Assembly: GCA_002334985.1 (NCBI GenBank)
Contig: DDBY01000006.1
Span: forward strand, 1 to 6,309
From: Micavibrio sp. UBA2020
Lineage (GTDB): Bacteria > Pseudomonadota > Alphaproteobacteria > Micavibrionales > UBA2020
Direction of reading: 5' to 3'
DNA: 6,309 nt
Positions 1 through 5,342 of this stretch are shown piece by piece (within the stretch, counting starts at the first letter, position 1; every line of letters starts with the position of its first letter). Both the position numbers and the translations under genes were made by a program. The notes below the pieces were generated by a model. It was not told where the DNA came from. It ran no database searches and saw only the letters and a list, made by a program, of their open reading frames with translations.

Positions 1-210
1 GCCTGCGTAAATTCTGTCCTGCCGTTTTTCAAGCTCCACCTGGTCGTCCGATATCAACATCGCCCCCGCCGACATCAGGCGGAAAGCAAGGTCGGATTTG
101 CCGCTGCCCGATGCCCCGCGGATGAACAGCGCGGCCGGCGCATGTACCTCCGACGTCAGCAGCACGGCGGTACCGTGGCGGATGACGCGGTTCGGATTTG
201 GCTGTTTCAT
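1..210 (-). CDS. hprK: HPr kinase/phosphorylase, N-terminal part (cut by left edge)
   Basis: The frame opens with ATG at 210 and runs off the left edge, giving 70 residues. A Walker A loop, GASGSGKS, lies at residues 32-39. It is followed by DLAFRLM and a conserved acidic patch SDDQVEL at 54-60. This order (P-loop near the N-terminus, then DDQVEL) is typical of the short alphaproteobacterial HprK, which lacks the N-terminal domain of the Gram-positive enzyme. The family phosphorylates and dephosphorylates a serine of the carrier protein HPr in the cytoplasm; in alphaproteobacteria this belongs to the nitrogen-type phosphotransferase system. A GGGAG (minus strand, opposite 217-221) precedes the ATG by about 6 nt. 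The gene starts 40 nt after folC stops, on the same strand, so co-transcription is likely. The C-terminal HprK signature is outside the window, so activity cannot be judged. Confidence 0.88.
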   Translation of the reverse strand, partial: MKQPNPNRVIRHGTAVLLTSEVHAPAALFIRGASGSGKSDLAFRLMSAGAMLISDDQVELEKRQDRIYAG

Positions 211-250
211 CGGGCGCTCCCGCTGGCGTTGATGGCGGGATGCGGCGCGG

Positions 251-1657
251 CTACGCGCTATCCCCGTTCAGTTTAAGGGCATGGCCGACCAGATACAGCG
301 AGCCCGTGATGATTATACGCCCGCGCGGCGCGGATGCAAAGAACGGCGCACCGAGCGCGGCGGGCAGACTTTCCGAAACGCGGACGTTGTCATAGCCCGC
401 CGCGCGCAAGAGCGCCGCGACATCTTCCGGCTGCTCCATCGGCGCATCGATACCGAAATGCACCGCCTGCGCGGAGGCAAAACAGCCCGCCAGACGCTCA
501 AAAAAGTCATCGGGGCTTTTGCGTGCCTTGAAAGCGGTCACCAGATGCAGCGGCAAACCGTCGGCACGCGCCCAGCTGTCCACCTGCGCACGCAGGGACT
601 CGGCGCCGGAATCGTTATGCGCGCCATCGACCCAAAGCTCCCACCCCGCGGGCAGCAGCGCGCAGAGCGCGCCTGTTTCAAGCCGCTGCAAACGCCCCGG
701 CCAGCGCACGCGGCGCATGGCTTCGGCCAAAACGTCCTGCTGCGCCAGCGCGGCAAAAGGGCTAAGACGCAGCGCCGTAATCGCCGCGCCCGCATTCAGC
801 ATCTGGTGCGCCCCCGCAAGCGCCGGCAGCGGCAGGTCAAAAGACACAGCGCCCGCCTGATACAAAAAACCGTTTCCGCCCGCGCTGACATGCCAGTCAC
901 GCGCCCCCAGCTGCACGGCGGATGCACGCACGCGCGCGGCATATTCATCAAAAACCACAGGCACGGCATCGTCGAATTGCGGCGCGATAGCAACGGGGCA
1001 GTCCGTTTTGATAATCCCCGCCTTTTGTGCGGCAATATCCGGCAGCGTATGGCCGAGGGTGCGCATGTGGTCAAAAGAAATCCGCGTGATAACGGCGCAG
1101 GCTGGATGTTCAATCACATTCGTCGCATCCAGAAGACCGCCAAGGCCGGTTTCAAGCAAGACAGCATCGGCAGGCACGCGCGAGAAGGCCAGAAACGACA
1201 GCGCCGTGAAAAATTCGAAAAAGGAAATGGCATGCCCCGCGGCCTGCACGGACGCCGCGGCTTTATCGACTTCTTCGACCAGGGCATGCAGGGCGGCGTT
1301 GTCTATTTCCCGCCCTGCAATCACAATACGTTCAGAAAAACGCACCAGATGGGGGGATATGAAACGGTGGACGGTTTTACCCCCCGCCTCCAGCATCGCC
1401 TGCAAGAACGCGACGGTGGAGCCTTTGCCGTTCGTACCCGCGACATGAAACACGGGCGGCAGGCGCAAATGCGGGTTATCCAGCGCCGCCAGAAAATGCC
1501 GGAAACGCGCGAGCCCTGCGGGCAAATGCGGGGGATAGGTATCGCGGATGCGGCAAATCAGCGCCTCGGTCTTTGCATCGGCGCTGTAATTCCAATGCGC
1601 AGCTGCGGGGAGCTGCGGCGCGGTTTGCTGGTCGGCGTGTTTCGGGTCAGGCAGCAC
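251..1657 (-). CDS. folC: Bifunctional folylpolyglutamate synthase / dihydrofolate synthase
   Basis: This 468-residue Mur-ligase-family protein adds glutamate to (dihydro)folates using ATP, in the cytoplasm. Visible motifs in order are the P-loop AGTNGKGST (73-81), SPHLVRFSERI (101-111, folate-binding region), SFFEFFT (145-151), ETGLGGLLDATN (169-180), FDH (195-197), AAQKAGIIK (209-217), WPGRLQ (319-324) and DGAHN (344-348). These cover both the central ATPase domain and the C-terminal ligase domain, and the length is normal. The start is GTG at 1657: a GGAG lies 7 nt upstream, while the nearby ATG is out of frame. The gene begins 56 nt after accD stops, an accD-folC order common in alphaproteobacteria. 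One oddity is that the usual EVGLGGRLDATN motif reads ETGLGGLLDATN, with Leu for Arg at 174. Most strains carry one folC doing both reactions; specificity cannot be read from sequence. Confidence 0.96.
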   Translation of the reverse strand: MLPDPKHADQQTAPQLPAAAHWNYSADAKTEALICRIRDTYPPHLPAGLARFRHFLAALDNPHLRLPPVFHVAGTNGKGSTVAFLQAMLEAGGKTVHRFISPHLVRFSERIVIAGREIDNAALHALVEEVDKAAASVQAAGHAISFFEFFTALSFLAFSRVPADAVLLETGLGGLLDATNVIEHPACAVITRISFDHMRTLGHTLPDIAAQKAGIIKTDCPVAIAPQFDDAVPVVFDEYAARVRASAVQLGARDWHVSAGGNGFLYQAGAVSFDLPLPALAGAHQMLNAGAAITALRLSPFAALAQQDVLAEAMRRVRWPGRLQRLETGALCALLPAGWELWVDGAHNDSGAESLRAQVDSWARADGLPLHLVTAFKARKSPDDFFERLAGCFASAQAVHFGIDAPMEQPEDVAALLRAAGYDNVRVSESLPAALGAPFFASAPRGRIIITGSLYLVGHALKLNGDSA

Positions 1658-1713
1658 AGAAATTCTCCGCGCCTTGCATGGCGATGGTGACAGGCGATGT
1701 GGGCGGGCGGGGT

Positions 1714-2658
1714 TTACGCGCCCGCTTCGTCATCGCGCGCGGCCTTGCCGTTTAGCAGATGGCCGTTTGCTTTGGCTTTGCGCGATGCCGGTTTGGCCGC
1801 GCCGCCATCCATCAAAAGGCTGATGATGGAGGCCAGCTTTTCACGCATTTCCTTGCGCGGCACCACAAGGTCAACCATGCCGTGGTCGCGCAGGTATTCG
1901 GCGGTCTGGAAACCGTCGGGCAGGCTGGCACGGATGGTTTCTTGAATAACGCGGCGGCCGGCGAAGCCGATTTGCGCCCCCGGCTCGGCAATCTGGATAT
2001 CGCCCAGCATCGCGAAAGACGCACTGACACCGCCCGTGGTCGGGTCGGTCAGGATAACGATATAGGGCAGGCGTGCTTCTTTGACTTGCTCGACCGCAAT
2101 CACGCTGCGCGGCATTTGCATCAGCGACAGCATGCCTTCTTGCATGCGCGCGCCGCCCGATGCGGGAATAACAATAAACGGCGCGCCCAGCATAACGGCA
2201 AGGCGCGAGGCGGTCACAAGACCGTCCCCCACAGCCGCGCCCATAGAGCCGCCCATGAAGCTGAAATCCAGCGCGGCGATAACGGCCGTGCGCCCGCCAA
2301 TCGCACCCTGCGCCACGGCAACGGCGTCTTTGCGGCCGGTCGAGGATTGCGCATCTTTCAGGCGGTCGGTGTATTTTTTGCGGTCTTTGAATTTCAGAGG
2401 GTCAAAGGCCGTTTTGGGCAAATCGACCAGCTGGTATTCGCCGCCGTCGAACAACATGCCAAGGCGTTCCATGACATCCACGCGCAGGTGATAACCGCAG
2501 TGATGGCAGACATGCAGATGTTTTTGCAGTTCCTGATGGTGCAGCATGGCATCGCAGCCCGGGCATTTATGCCAGAGGTTATCCGGCACATCTTTCTTGG
2601 CGGCCATATCGGCCAGCGCCTTGATTTTGGGGCGGACGAAGTTGTTAATCCAGTTCAT
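1714..2658 (-). CDS. accD: Acetyl-CoA carboxylase carboxyltransferase subunit beta
   Basis: This 314-residue protein is the beta half of the carboxyltransferase. With AccA it moves the carboxyl group from carboxybiotin on AccB to acetyl-CoA, making malonyl-CoA for fatty acid synthesis. An N-terminal four-cysteine zinc ribbon is intact (C32, C35, C51, C54). The crotonase-like core follows, with FMGGSMGAAVGDG (134-146), PASGGARMQEG (165-175), TDPTTGGVSASFAMLGD (204-220), a glycine-rich GAQIGFAGRRVIQET (227-241) and FQTAEYLRDHGMVD (250-263). The start MNWINNFVRPKI is the usual alphaproteobacterial opening, and a weak GAG precedes the ATG by about 6 nt. The last 30 residues are a polar Ala/Lys/Gly tail beyond the conserved fold, often variable in this family. 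It is the first gene of the accD-folC-hprK run, transcribed away from the divergent region at 2659-2906. Confidence 0.97.
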   Translation of the reverse strand: MNWINNFVRPKIKALADMAAKKDVPDNLWHKCPGCDAMLHHQELQKHLHVCHHCGYHLRVDVMERLGMLFDGGEYQLVDLPKTAFDPLKFKDRKKYTDRLKDAQSSTGRKDAVAVAQGAIGGRTAVIAALDFSFMGGSMGAAVGDGLVTASRLAVMLGAPFIVIPASGGARMQEGMLSLMQMPRSVIAVEQVKEARLPYIVILTDPTTGGVSASFAMLGDIQIAEPGAQIGFAGRRVIQETIRASLPDGFQTAEYLRDHGMVDLVVPRKEMREKLASIISLLMDGGAAKPASRKAKANGHLLNGKAARDDEAGA

Positions 2659-2727
2659 GCCATCTCACATCTGTTGGTATTTATTGCGGCTTTATCTGGG
2701 GAATATGTAACAAAAACAGGCCGGAGC

Positions 2728-2744
2728 GTCATTATAATAATGAC
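2728..2744. promoter_or_regulatory. 17-bp perfect palindrome, candidate operator
   Basis: The sequence GTCATTATAATAATGAC has 7-bp arms (GTCATTA / TAATGAC) around a TAA centre. A perfect TATAAT hexamer occurs on the plus strand (2733-2738), and another on the minus strand (opposite 2731-2736), both inside the palindrome. It lies 69 nt upstream of the accD start. Its symmetry and position suit a dimeric repressor site overlapping a promoter, but no good -35 box is visible at the standard spacing for either hexamer, so the function is inferred. Confidence 0.4.
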
Positions 2745-2777
2745 AATAATAACCCCCGCGCGCCAAAGCCCGCGGAT

Positions 2778-2813
2778 TTCAAACCCTTATTCCATATGCT
2801 ATAAATATTATAG
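2778..2813 (+). promoter_or_regulatory. Candidate sigma-70-type promoter for the proline-rich protein gene, with palindromic -10 region
   Basis: TTCAAA (2778-2783, four of six matches to the -35 consensus) and TATAAA (2800-2805, five of six to the -10) are 16 nt apart. They would start transcription near 2812 and leave a leader of about 95 nt. The -10 sits in a perfect inverted repeat, CTATAA-ATA-TTATAG (2799-2813), which also offers an alternative TATTAT hexamer. Sigma factor and start site are inferred. Confidence 0.4.
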
Positions 2814-2906
2814 AAAACAACGAAGGTTTGCGCCCGCCCGCCCGTATCAATTCTGTGCCCGGCCTTTTGCGGCTGGACAGCACAAACATCTTTTTTGGGG
2901 TTTTCC

Positions 2907-3371
2907 ATGAAAAACAGCTACTTGCGTATGATGCTCTGTGGGGCAGCCTTGGGTGCTCTGTCTGTCACCATGCCTGCGGATACCTTTGCCCAAGGCAGCG
3001 GCGCGCCGCCCGCATTTGAAGGCCGCAGCGGTGGTGGCCACGGCGGCCCGCCCCCGTCTCTTGACGAAAACGCGAAAGGTGAAAAAGCCGGACAGGGCGG
3101 AGAGGAACAAGGACGTCGCCCGCCACCCCCTTGCGGCGGTGAAGGCGGCAAGGACGGCGGCGAAGGCCATAGACCGCCACCACCGCCCGAAGGCGCGCCG
3201 CCGCCGGATGGAGACCGCCCCCCGCCGCCGCCCTGCGGCGACGCGAACGGCGAGCGTCCACCACCGCCAAATGATGCCGACGAAGGACAAGAGCCCCACC
3301 GCGGCGCGCCACCTCAAGATAAAGGAACGGGAGGGCGCGGTCACGGCAAACCGCAGCGCAGCAGCGAATAG
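2907..3371 (+). CDS. Predicted exported proline/glycine-rich low-complexity protein
   Basis: This 154-residue protein is not recognised as a known family. Residues 1-28 look like a Sec signal peptide: a basic N-region (MKNSYLRMM), a hydrophobic core (LCGAALGALSV) and a likely cleavage after TFA at 28. The mature part is almost entirely Pro, Gly, Asp/Glu and Arg, with no hydrophobic core, so it is probably unfolded in the periplasm or outside the cell. RPPPP recurs four times (arginines at 71, 89, 104 and 117), and two runs end in PPPPCG, giving two cysteines (C76, C110). A TTG twelve bases upstream is in frame, but ATG at 2907 starts cleanly at the signal peptide, with GGGG six bases before it. 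It diverges from accD, converges on pyrF and ends at a strong hairpin. Frame choice rests on the signal peptide, since other frames are also open here. Confidence 0.72.
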   Translation: MKNSYLRMMLCGAALGALSVTMPADTFAQGSGAPPAFEGRSGGGHGGPPPSLDENAKGEKAGQGGEEQGRRPPPPCGGEGGKDGGEGHRPPPPPEGAPPPDGDRPPPPPCGDANGERPPPPNDADEGQEPHRGAPPQDKGTGGRGHGKPQRSSE

Positions 3372-3390
3372 CCACGCGAGCAGTCACAAC

Positions 3391-3424
3391 AAAAAACGTC
3401 CCGATACATGTCGGGACGTTTTTT
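3391..3424. terminator. Bidirectional intrinsic terminator between convergent genes
   Basis: ACGTCCCGA (3396-3404) pairs perfectly with TCGGGACGT (3411-3419) across a 6-nt TACATG loop. The stem is flanked by an A-tract on the left and a T-tract on the right (3419-3424), so either strand reads as a GC stem followed by six U residues. It lies 20 nt after the proline-rich gene and 46 nt past the pyrF stop, so it can serve both. Confidence 0.9.
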
Positions 3425-3469
3425 CATGCCCGCCAAAACCGCGGGGAGGTCATCCATACAAGAACAGCA

Positions 3470-4198
3470 TCACGCCGCCATGGCGCGCAGGCTGTCCACG
3501 ATTTCACGCGCGGCGCGCGCGGGGTCTTCGGCCTGCGTAATCGGGCGGCCGATGACAAGGTCATCCGCGCCCAGCGCCGCCGCATCCTGCGGCGTCATGA
3601 TGCGCTTCTGGTCGCCCGCCGCACTTTGTGCGGGACGAATACCCGGCACAACCAGACGGAAAGACGCACCGCAAGATTTGCGCAGCGCCGCGATTTCCTG
3701 CGGGGCGCAGATACAGCCGCCCAACTCCGCCGCCTGCGCCAGCCTTGCCAAACGCTCCACCTGCTGCGCGGGGCTGGCCGCGATGCCGATACCCGCCAAG
3801 TCCTGACCATCCATGTGCGTAAGCACCGTGACACCCAGCAAAACCGGTGCAGGCTTGCCGCTTTGCGCCGCGCCTTCTGCGGCGGCCAGCACGGCGGCGC
3901 GCATCATTTCACGCCCGCCGCCCGCATGGATGGTCAAAAAATCAGCGCCGCAGCGCAGCGCGCTTTTGACCGCGCCCGCGACGGTATTGGGGATATCGTG
4001 CAGTTTGAGGTCGAGGAAAATACGCACGTCCTCGCCCGCGGCGCTGCGCACCGCATCAATCCCGCGCGGCCCTTCGGCCACGAAAAATTCAAGCCCCAGT
4101 TTCAAATCAACGCCCGTGCCTTTGAGCTTGCGCGTCAGGTCAAGGGCGCTGTCCAGATCGGGCGCGTCAATCGCACAAAAAATGCCGGGGGTTTTCAT
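3470..4198 (-). CDS. pyrF: Orotidine 5'-phosphate decarboxylase
   Basis: This 242-residue TIM-barrel enzyme converts OMP to UMP, the last step of de novo pyrimidine synthesis, in the cytoplasm. The active-site motif FLDLKLHDIPNT is at 61-72; D63, K65 and D68 form the usual Asp-Lys-Asp charge network. D11 and K33 (DLKLG) occupy the expected first and second barrel-strand positions. The phosphate-binding elements VPGIRP (184-189) and IGRPIT (216-221) are present, and Q197 fits the conserved glutamine. Length is normal for the bacterial class and nothing is missing. The ATG at 4198 is only 6 nt downstream of the ridA stop, and no good Shine-Dalgarno lies in that gap, so translation is probably coupled to ridA. 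Transcription should end at the bidirectional hairpin beyond the stop codon. Confidence 0.97.
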   Translation of the reverse strand: MKTPGIFCAIDAPDLDSALDLTRKLKGTGVDLKLGLEFFVAEGPRGIDAVRSAAGEDVRIFLDLKLHDIPNTVAGAVKSALRCGADFLTIHAGGGREMMRAAVLAAAEGAAQSGKPAPVLLGVTVLTHMDGQDLAGIGIAASPAQQVERLARLAQAAELGGCICAPQEIAALRKSCGASFRLVVPGIRPAQSAAGDQKRIMTPQDAAALGADDLVIGRPITQAEDPARAAREIVDSLRAMAA

Positions 4199-4204
4199 GG
4201 GTGG

Positions 4205-4675
4205 TTACGCCAGCTCGAATATCGCATCGACTTCGACCGCCGCGCCGAAGGGCAGTGCGGCCACGCCGACCGCGAAACGCGCATGACGCCCCGCATCGCC
4301 AAGCGCCCCGACAATAAGGTCAGATGCGCTATTGATGACTTTGGGATGGTCAAAAAAATCGGATGTGGAGGCAACAAAACCGCCCAGTTTCACACAGCGG
4401 GTGATGCGCGACAAATCACCGTCGAGCGCGGCATTGGCCTGCGCGAGAATATTGATGGCGCAAAGGCGCGCCGCCTGCTGTCCCTGTTCCAGCGTTGCAT
4501 CACGGCCGAGCTGGCCTTTGACCATCTGGCCATCCAGCCCCGTGGGCAGCTGGCCGGAGATATAAAGCGTCTTGCCCGAAATGACGAAGGGCACATAATT
4601 CGCAACGGGCGCCGCCGGCGTCGGCAATGTCACACCCAAAGATTGCAAACGTTCCTGAATGGCGGCGGCGGACAT
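4205..4675 (-). CDS. RidA/YjgF-family protein (longer endoribonuclease L-PSP-like subgroup)
   Basis: This is a 156-residue member of the RidA/YjgF/UK114 family. Well-studied members hydrolyse reactive enamine/imine intermediates, and they act as cytoplasmic trimers. It matches the roughly 150-residue subgroup with ANYVPFV (25-31), YISGQLP (38-44), a central AARLCAINILAQ (68-79), CVKLGGFVAST (94-104), VINSASDL (113-120), GRHARFAVGV (129-138) and LPFGAAVEVD (141-150). The ATG at 4675 is chosen over an upstream in-frame start at 4750 because AAAGGAG sits 7-8 nt before it and the protein then begins like its homologues. The motif usually written NGAS reads NSAS here (S116). Whether this subgroup deaminates 2-aminoacrylate or another imine is unknown to me. 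It is the first gene of a two-gene operon with pyrF. Confidence 0.88.
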   Translation of the reverse strand: MSAAAIQERLQSLGVTLPTPAAPVANYVPFVISGKTLYISGQLPTGLDGQMVKGQLGRDATLEQGQQAARLCAINILAQANAALDGDLSRITRCVKLGGFVASTSDFFDHPKVINSASDLIVGALGDAGRHARFAVGVAALPFGAAVEVDAIFELA

Positions 4676-4804
4676 GGGGCGTCTCCTTTGTCTGTGATGA
4701 GAAAGAATATACTTGCGCACAAGACTAGAGAAGCGCGCCCCCCCGCGCAAGGCGCGGCGTGAATAATCTGCAAGCTATGGCGTGCATCACGGGGCCAGCG
4801 CAGC
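4676..4804 (-). promoter_or_regulatory. Probable ridA-pyrF promoter/leader region
   Basis: The 129 nt between the upstream terminator and the ridA start hold the strong Shine-Dalgarno AAAGGAG (opposite 4684-4690) and a -10-like TATATT (opposite 4706-4711), preceded by an inverted repeat CTTG-TGCG-CAAG (opposite 4713-4724). No convincing -35 box is visible. The terminator immediately beyond it makes an independent promoter here likely. Confidence 0.4.
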
Positions 4805-4834
4805 AAAAAAGCCGCGCTGAGCACACGGCTTTTT
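4805..4834 (-). terminator. Intrinsic terminator of the 57-residue protein gene
   Basis: AAAAAGCCG (4806-4814) pairs with CGGCTTTTT (4826-4834) around an 11-nt loop. Read leftward, the stem is followed by six U residues. It lies 54 nt past the stop of the small gene at 4888 and upstream of ridA, so it separates the two transcripts. It also has T residues when read rightward, but no rightward gene precedes it. Confidence 0.75.
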
Positions 4835-4887
4835 ATGCAGTCAATTTTATTATGTGATGTTGTGCGCCCGCCTTGACGGGCTGATAT

Positions 4888-5061
4888 TTAAAAAGCGTTG
4901 CTGAGGTCGATTTTGGCGAATTTTTTATATTCGGCATCCACCTGCGCATCGGCACTGACAGCGGCGCGGCGCGGGAAGGCTTCTTTGAAGTCGCCACGAA
5001 TATCCGGCATGGAGGCTGCCCATGCATCGCTTTCGGGGAAGTATTTGCCTTCTTTGCCCAT
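4888..5061 (-). CDS. Small conserved-looking protein of unknown function (57 aa)
   Basis: I do not recognise this protein. It begins MGKEGKYFPESDAWAASM and ends KFAKIDLSNAF, with stop TAA at 4888-4890. It is hydrophilic, with about ten acidic and nine basic residues. Aromatic residues are spread along its length (Y7, F8, W14, F25, F29, Y45, F48, F57). It has no signal peptide, membrane segment or cysteine, so it is probably a cytoplasmic, largely helical peptide. Evidence that it is real: a strong AAAAAGGAG 7 nt before the ATG, an AT-rich promoter-like region upstream, and its own intrinsic terminator just downstream. A competing longer frame (opposite 5027-4833) lacks a ribosome-binding site and ends in basic low-complexity sequence. 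The gene is monocistronic. Confidence 0.75.
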   Translation of the reverse strand: MGKEGKYFPESDAWAASMPDIRGDFKEAFPRRAAVSADAQVDAEYKKFAKIDLSNAF

Positions 5062-5342
5062 GTCCGGTCTCCTTTTTCTGTGGCCGATTCTGGTAACAGC
5101 TACAGAATGTCATATCTTTCTTAATGATATACTAACGCCGGTTAAAGAATGCCTAGCGTCTGATTTTTTCGCATTAGTTACTGATATTAAAGGATATTTT
5201 TTTAGAGCATTTAAGGACAAGAGCTGCCCTATTCTTTATTTTTTCCATATTTTATAACATCCTCCCCCGTGAACGGGGCTATAGTGGCAACATCAGGGCG
5301 GCGAATCCCGCCCTGCGCAGTGCCGCCCACAAGGAATACGCC
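5062..5342. promoter_or_regulatory. AT-rich divergent intergenic region
   Basis: These 281 nt lie between the leftward 57-residue gene and the rightward ankyrin gene. From about 5100 to 5260 the sequence is strikingly AT-rich compared with its flanks. For the leftward gene, TATCAT (opposite 5124-5129, five of six) is a -10 candidate without a clear -35. For the rightward gene, TATAAC (5253-5258, five of six) is a -10 candidate, again without a clear -35, and would start transcription near 5265. I found no credible coding frame or RNA gene in it. Confidence 0.5.
5265..5328 (+). promoter_or_regulatory. Structured 5' leader of the ankyrin gene (candidate RNA regulatory element)
   Basis: Two hairpins precede the start codon. 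The first is CCCCG (5265-5269) with CGGGG (5274-5278) around TGAA. The second is CAGGGCGG (5294-5301) with CCGCCCTG (5308-5315) around CGAATC, a perfect 8-bp stem. GGGCGGC (5296-5302) can pair instead with GCCGCCC (5322-5328), just before the Shine-Dalgarno AAGGA at 5331-5335, so two structures exclude each other. No U-tract follows, so it is not a terminator. A regulatory role is inference. Confidence 0.4.

Larger units (their letters stand above)
2659..2906. promoter_or_regulatory. Divergent intergenic region between accD and the proline-rich protein gene
   Basis: These 248 nt separate two divergent genes, so they must carry both 5' ends. AT-rich stretches at about 2728-2752 and 2786-2820 stand out from GC-rich surroundings and contain -10-like boxes and two perfect inverted repeats, listed separately. 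I found no convincing coding frame and no strong -35 box for accD. Promoter strengths and start sites are inferred. Confidence 0.6.

Noticed and set aside
281..1690. A 469-codon open frame on the plus strand across folC
   Set aside because: It is antisense to a folC gene with all motifs intact, and its product is rich in Arg, His and Gln with no recognisable domain, as expected from the complement of a GC-rich gene.
1759..2910. A 383-codon open frame on the plus strand across accD and the intergenic region
   Set aside because: It is antisense to a well-supported accD, has no recognisable family and crosses the divergent promoter region.
2931..2940. Possible lipoprotein cysteine (MMLC) in the proline-rich protein signal sequence
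   Set aside because: The residues before the cysteine do not fit the lipobox (small residues at -1 and -2), and a normal signal peptidase I site follows at residue 28.
3117..3290. Proline-codon repeats as a possible tandem DNA repeat or CRISPR-like array
   Set aside because: Units vary in length (13-18 codons) and sequence, and the repetition is explained by protein low complexity.
4675..4750. Longer N-terminus for the RidA-like protein starting at 4750
   Set aside because: The extra 25 residues are basic and unlike the family, and the strong Shine-Dalgarno lies just before the ATG at 4675.
3626..4762. A 378-codon open frame on the plus strand across pyrF and ridA
   Set aside because: It is antisense to two clearly homologous genes and reflects third-position GC bias.
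4898..5257. A 119-codon plus-strand frame ending in a hydrophobic stretch
   Set aside because: Its first part is the complement of the 57-residue gene and its end lies in the AT-rich promoter region; no ribosome-binding site is visible.
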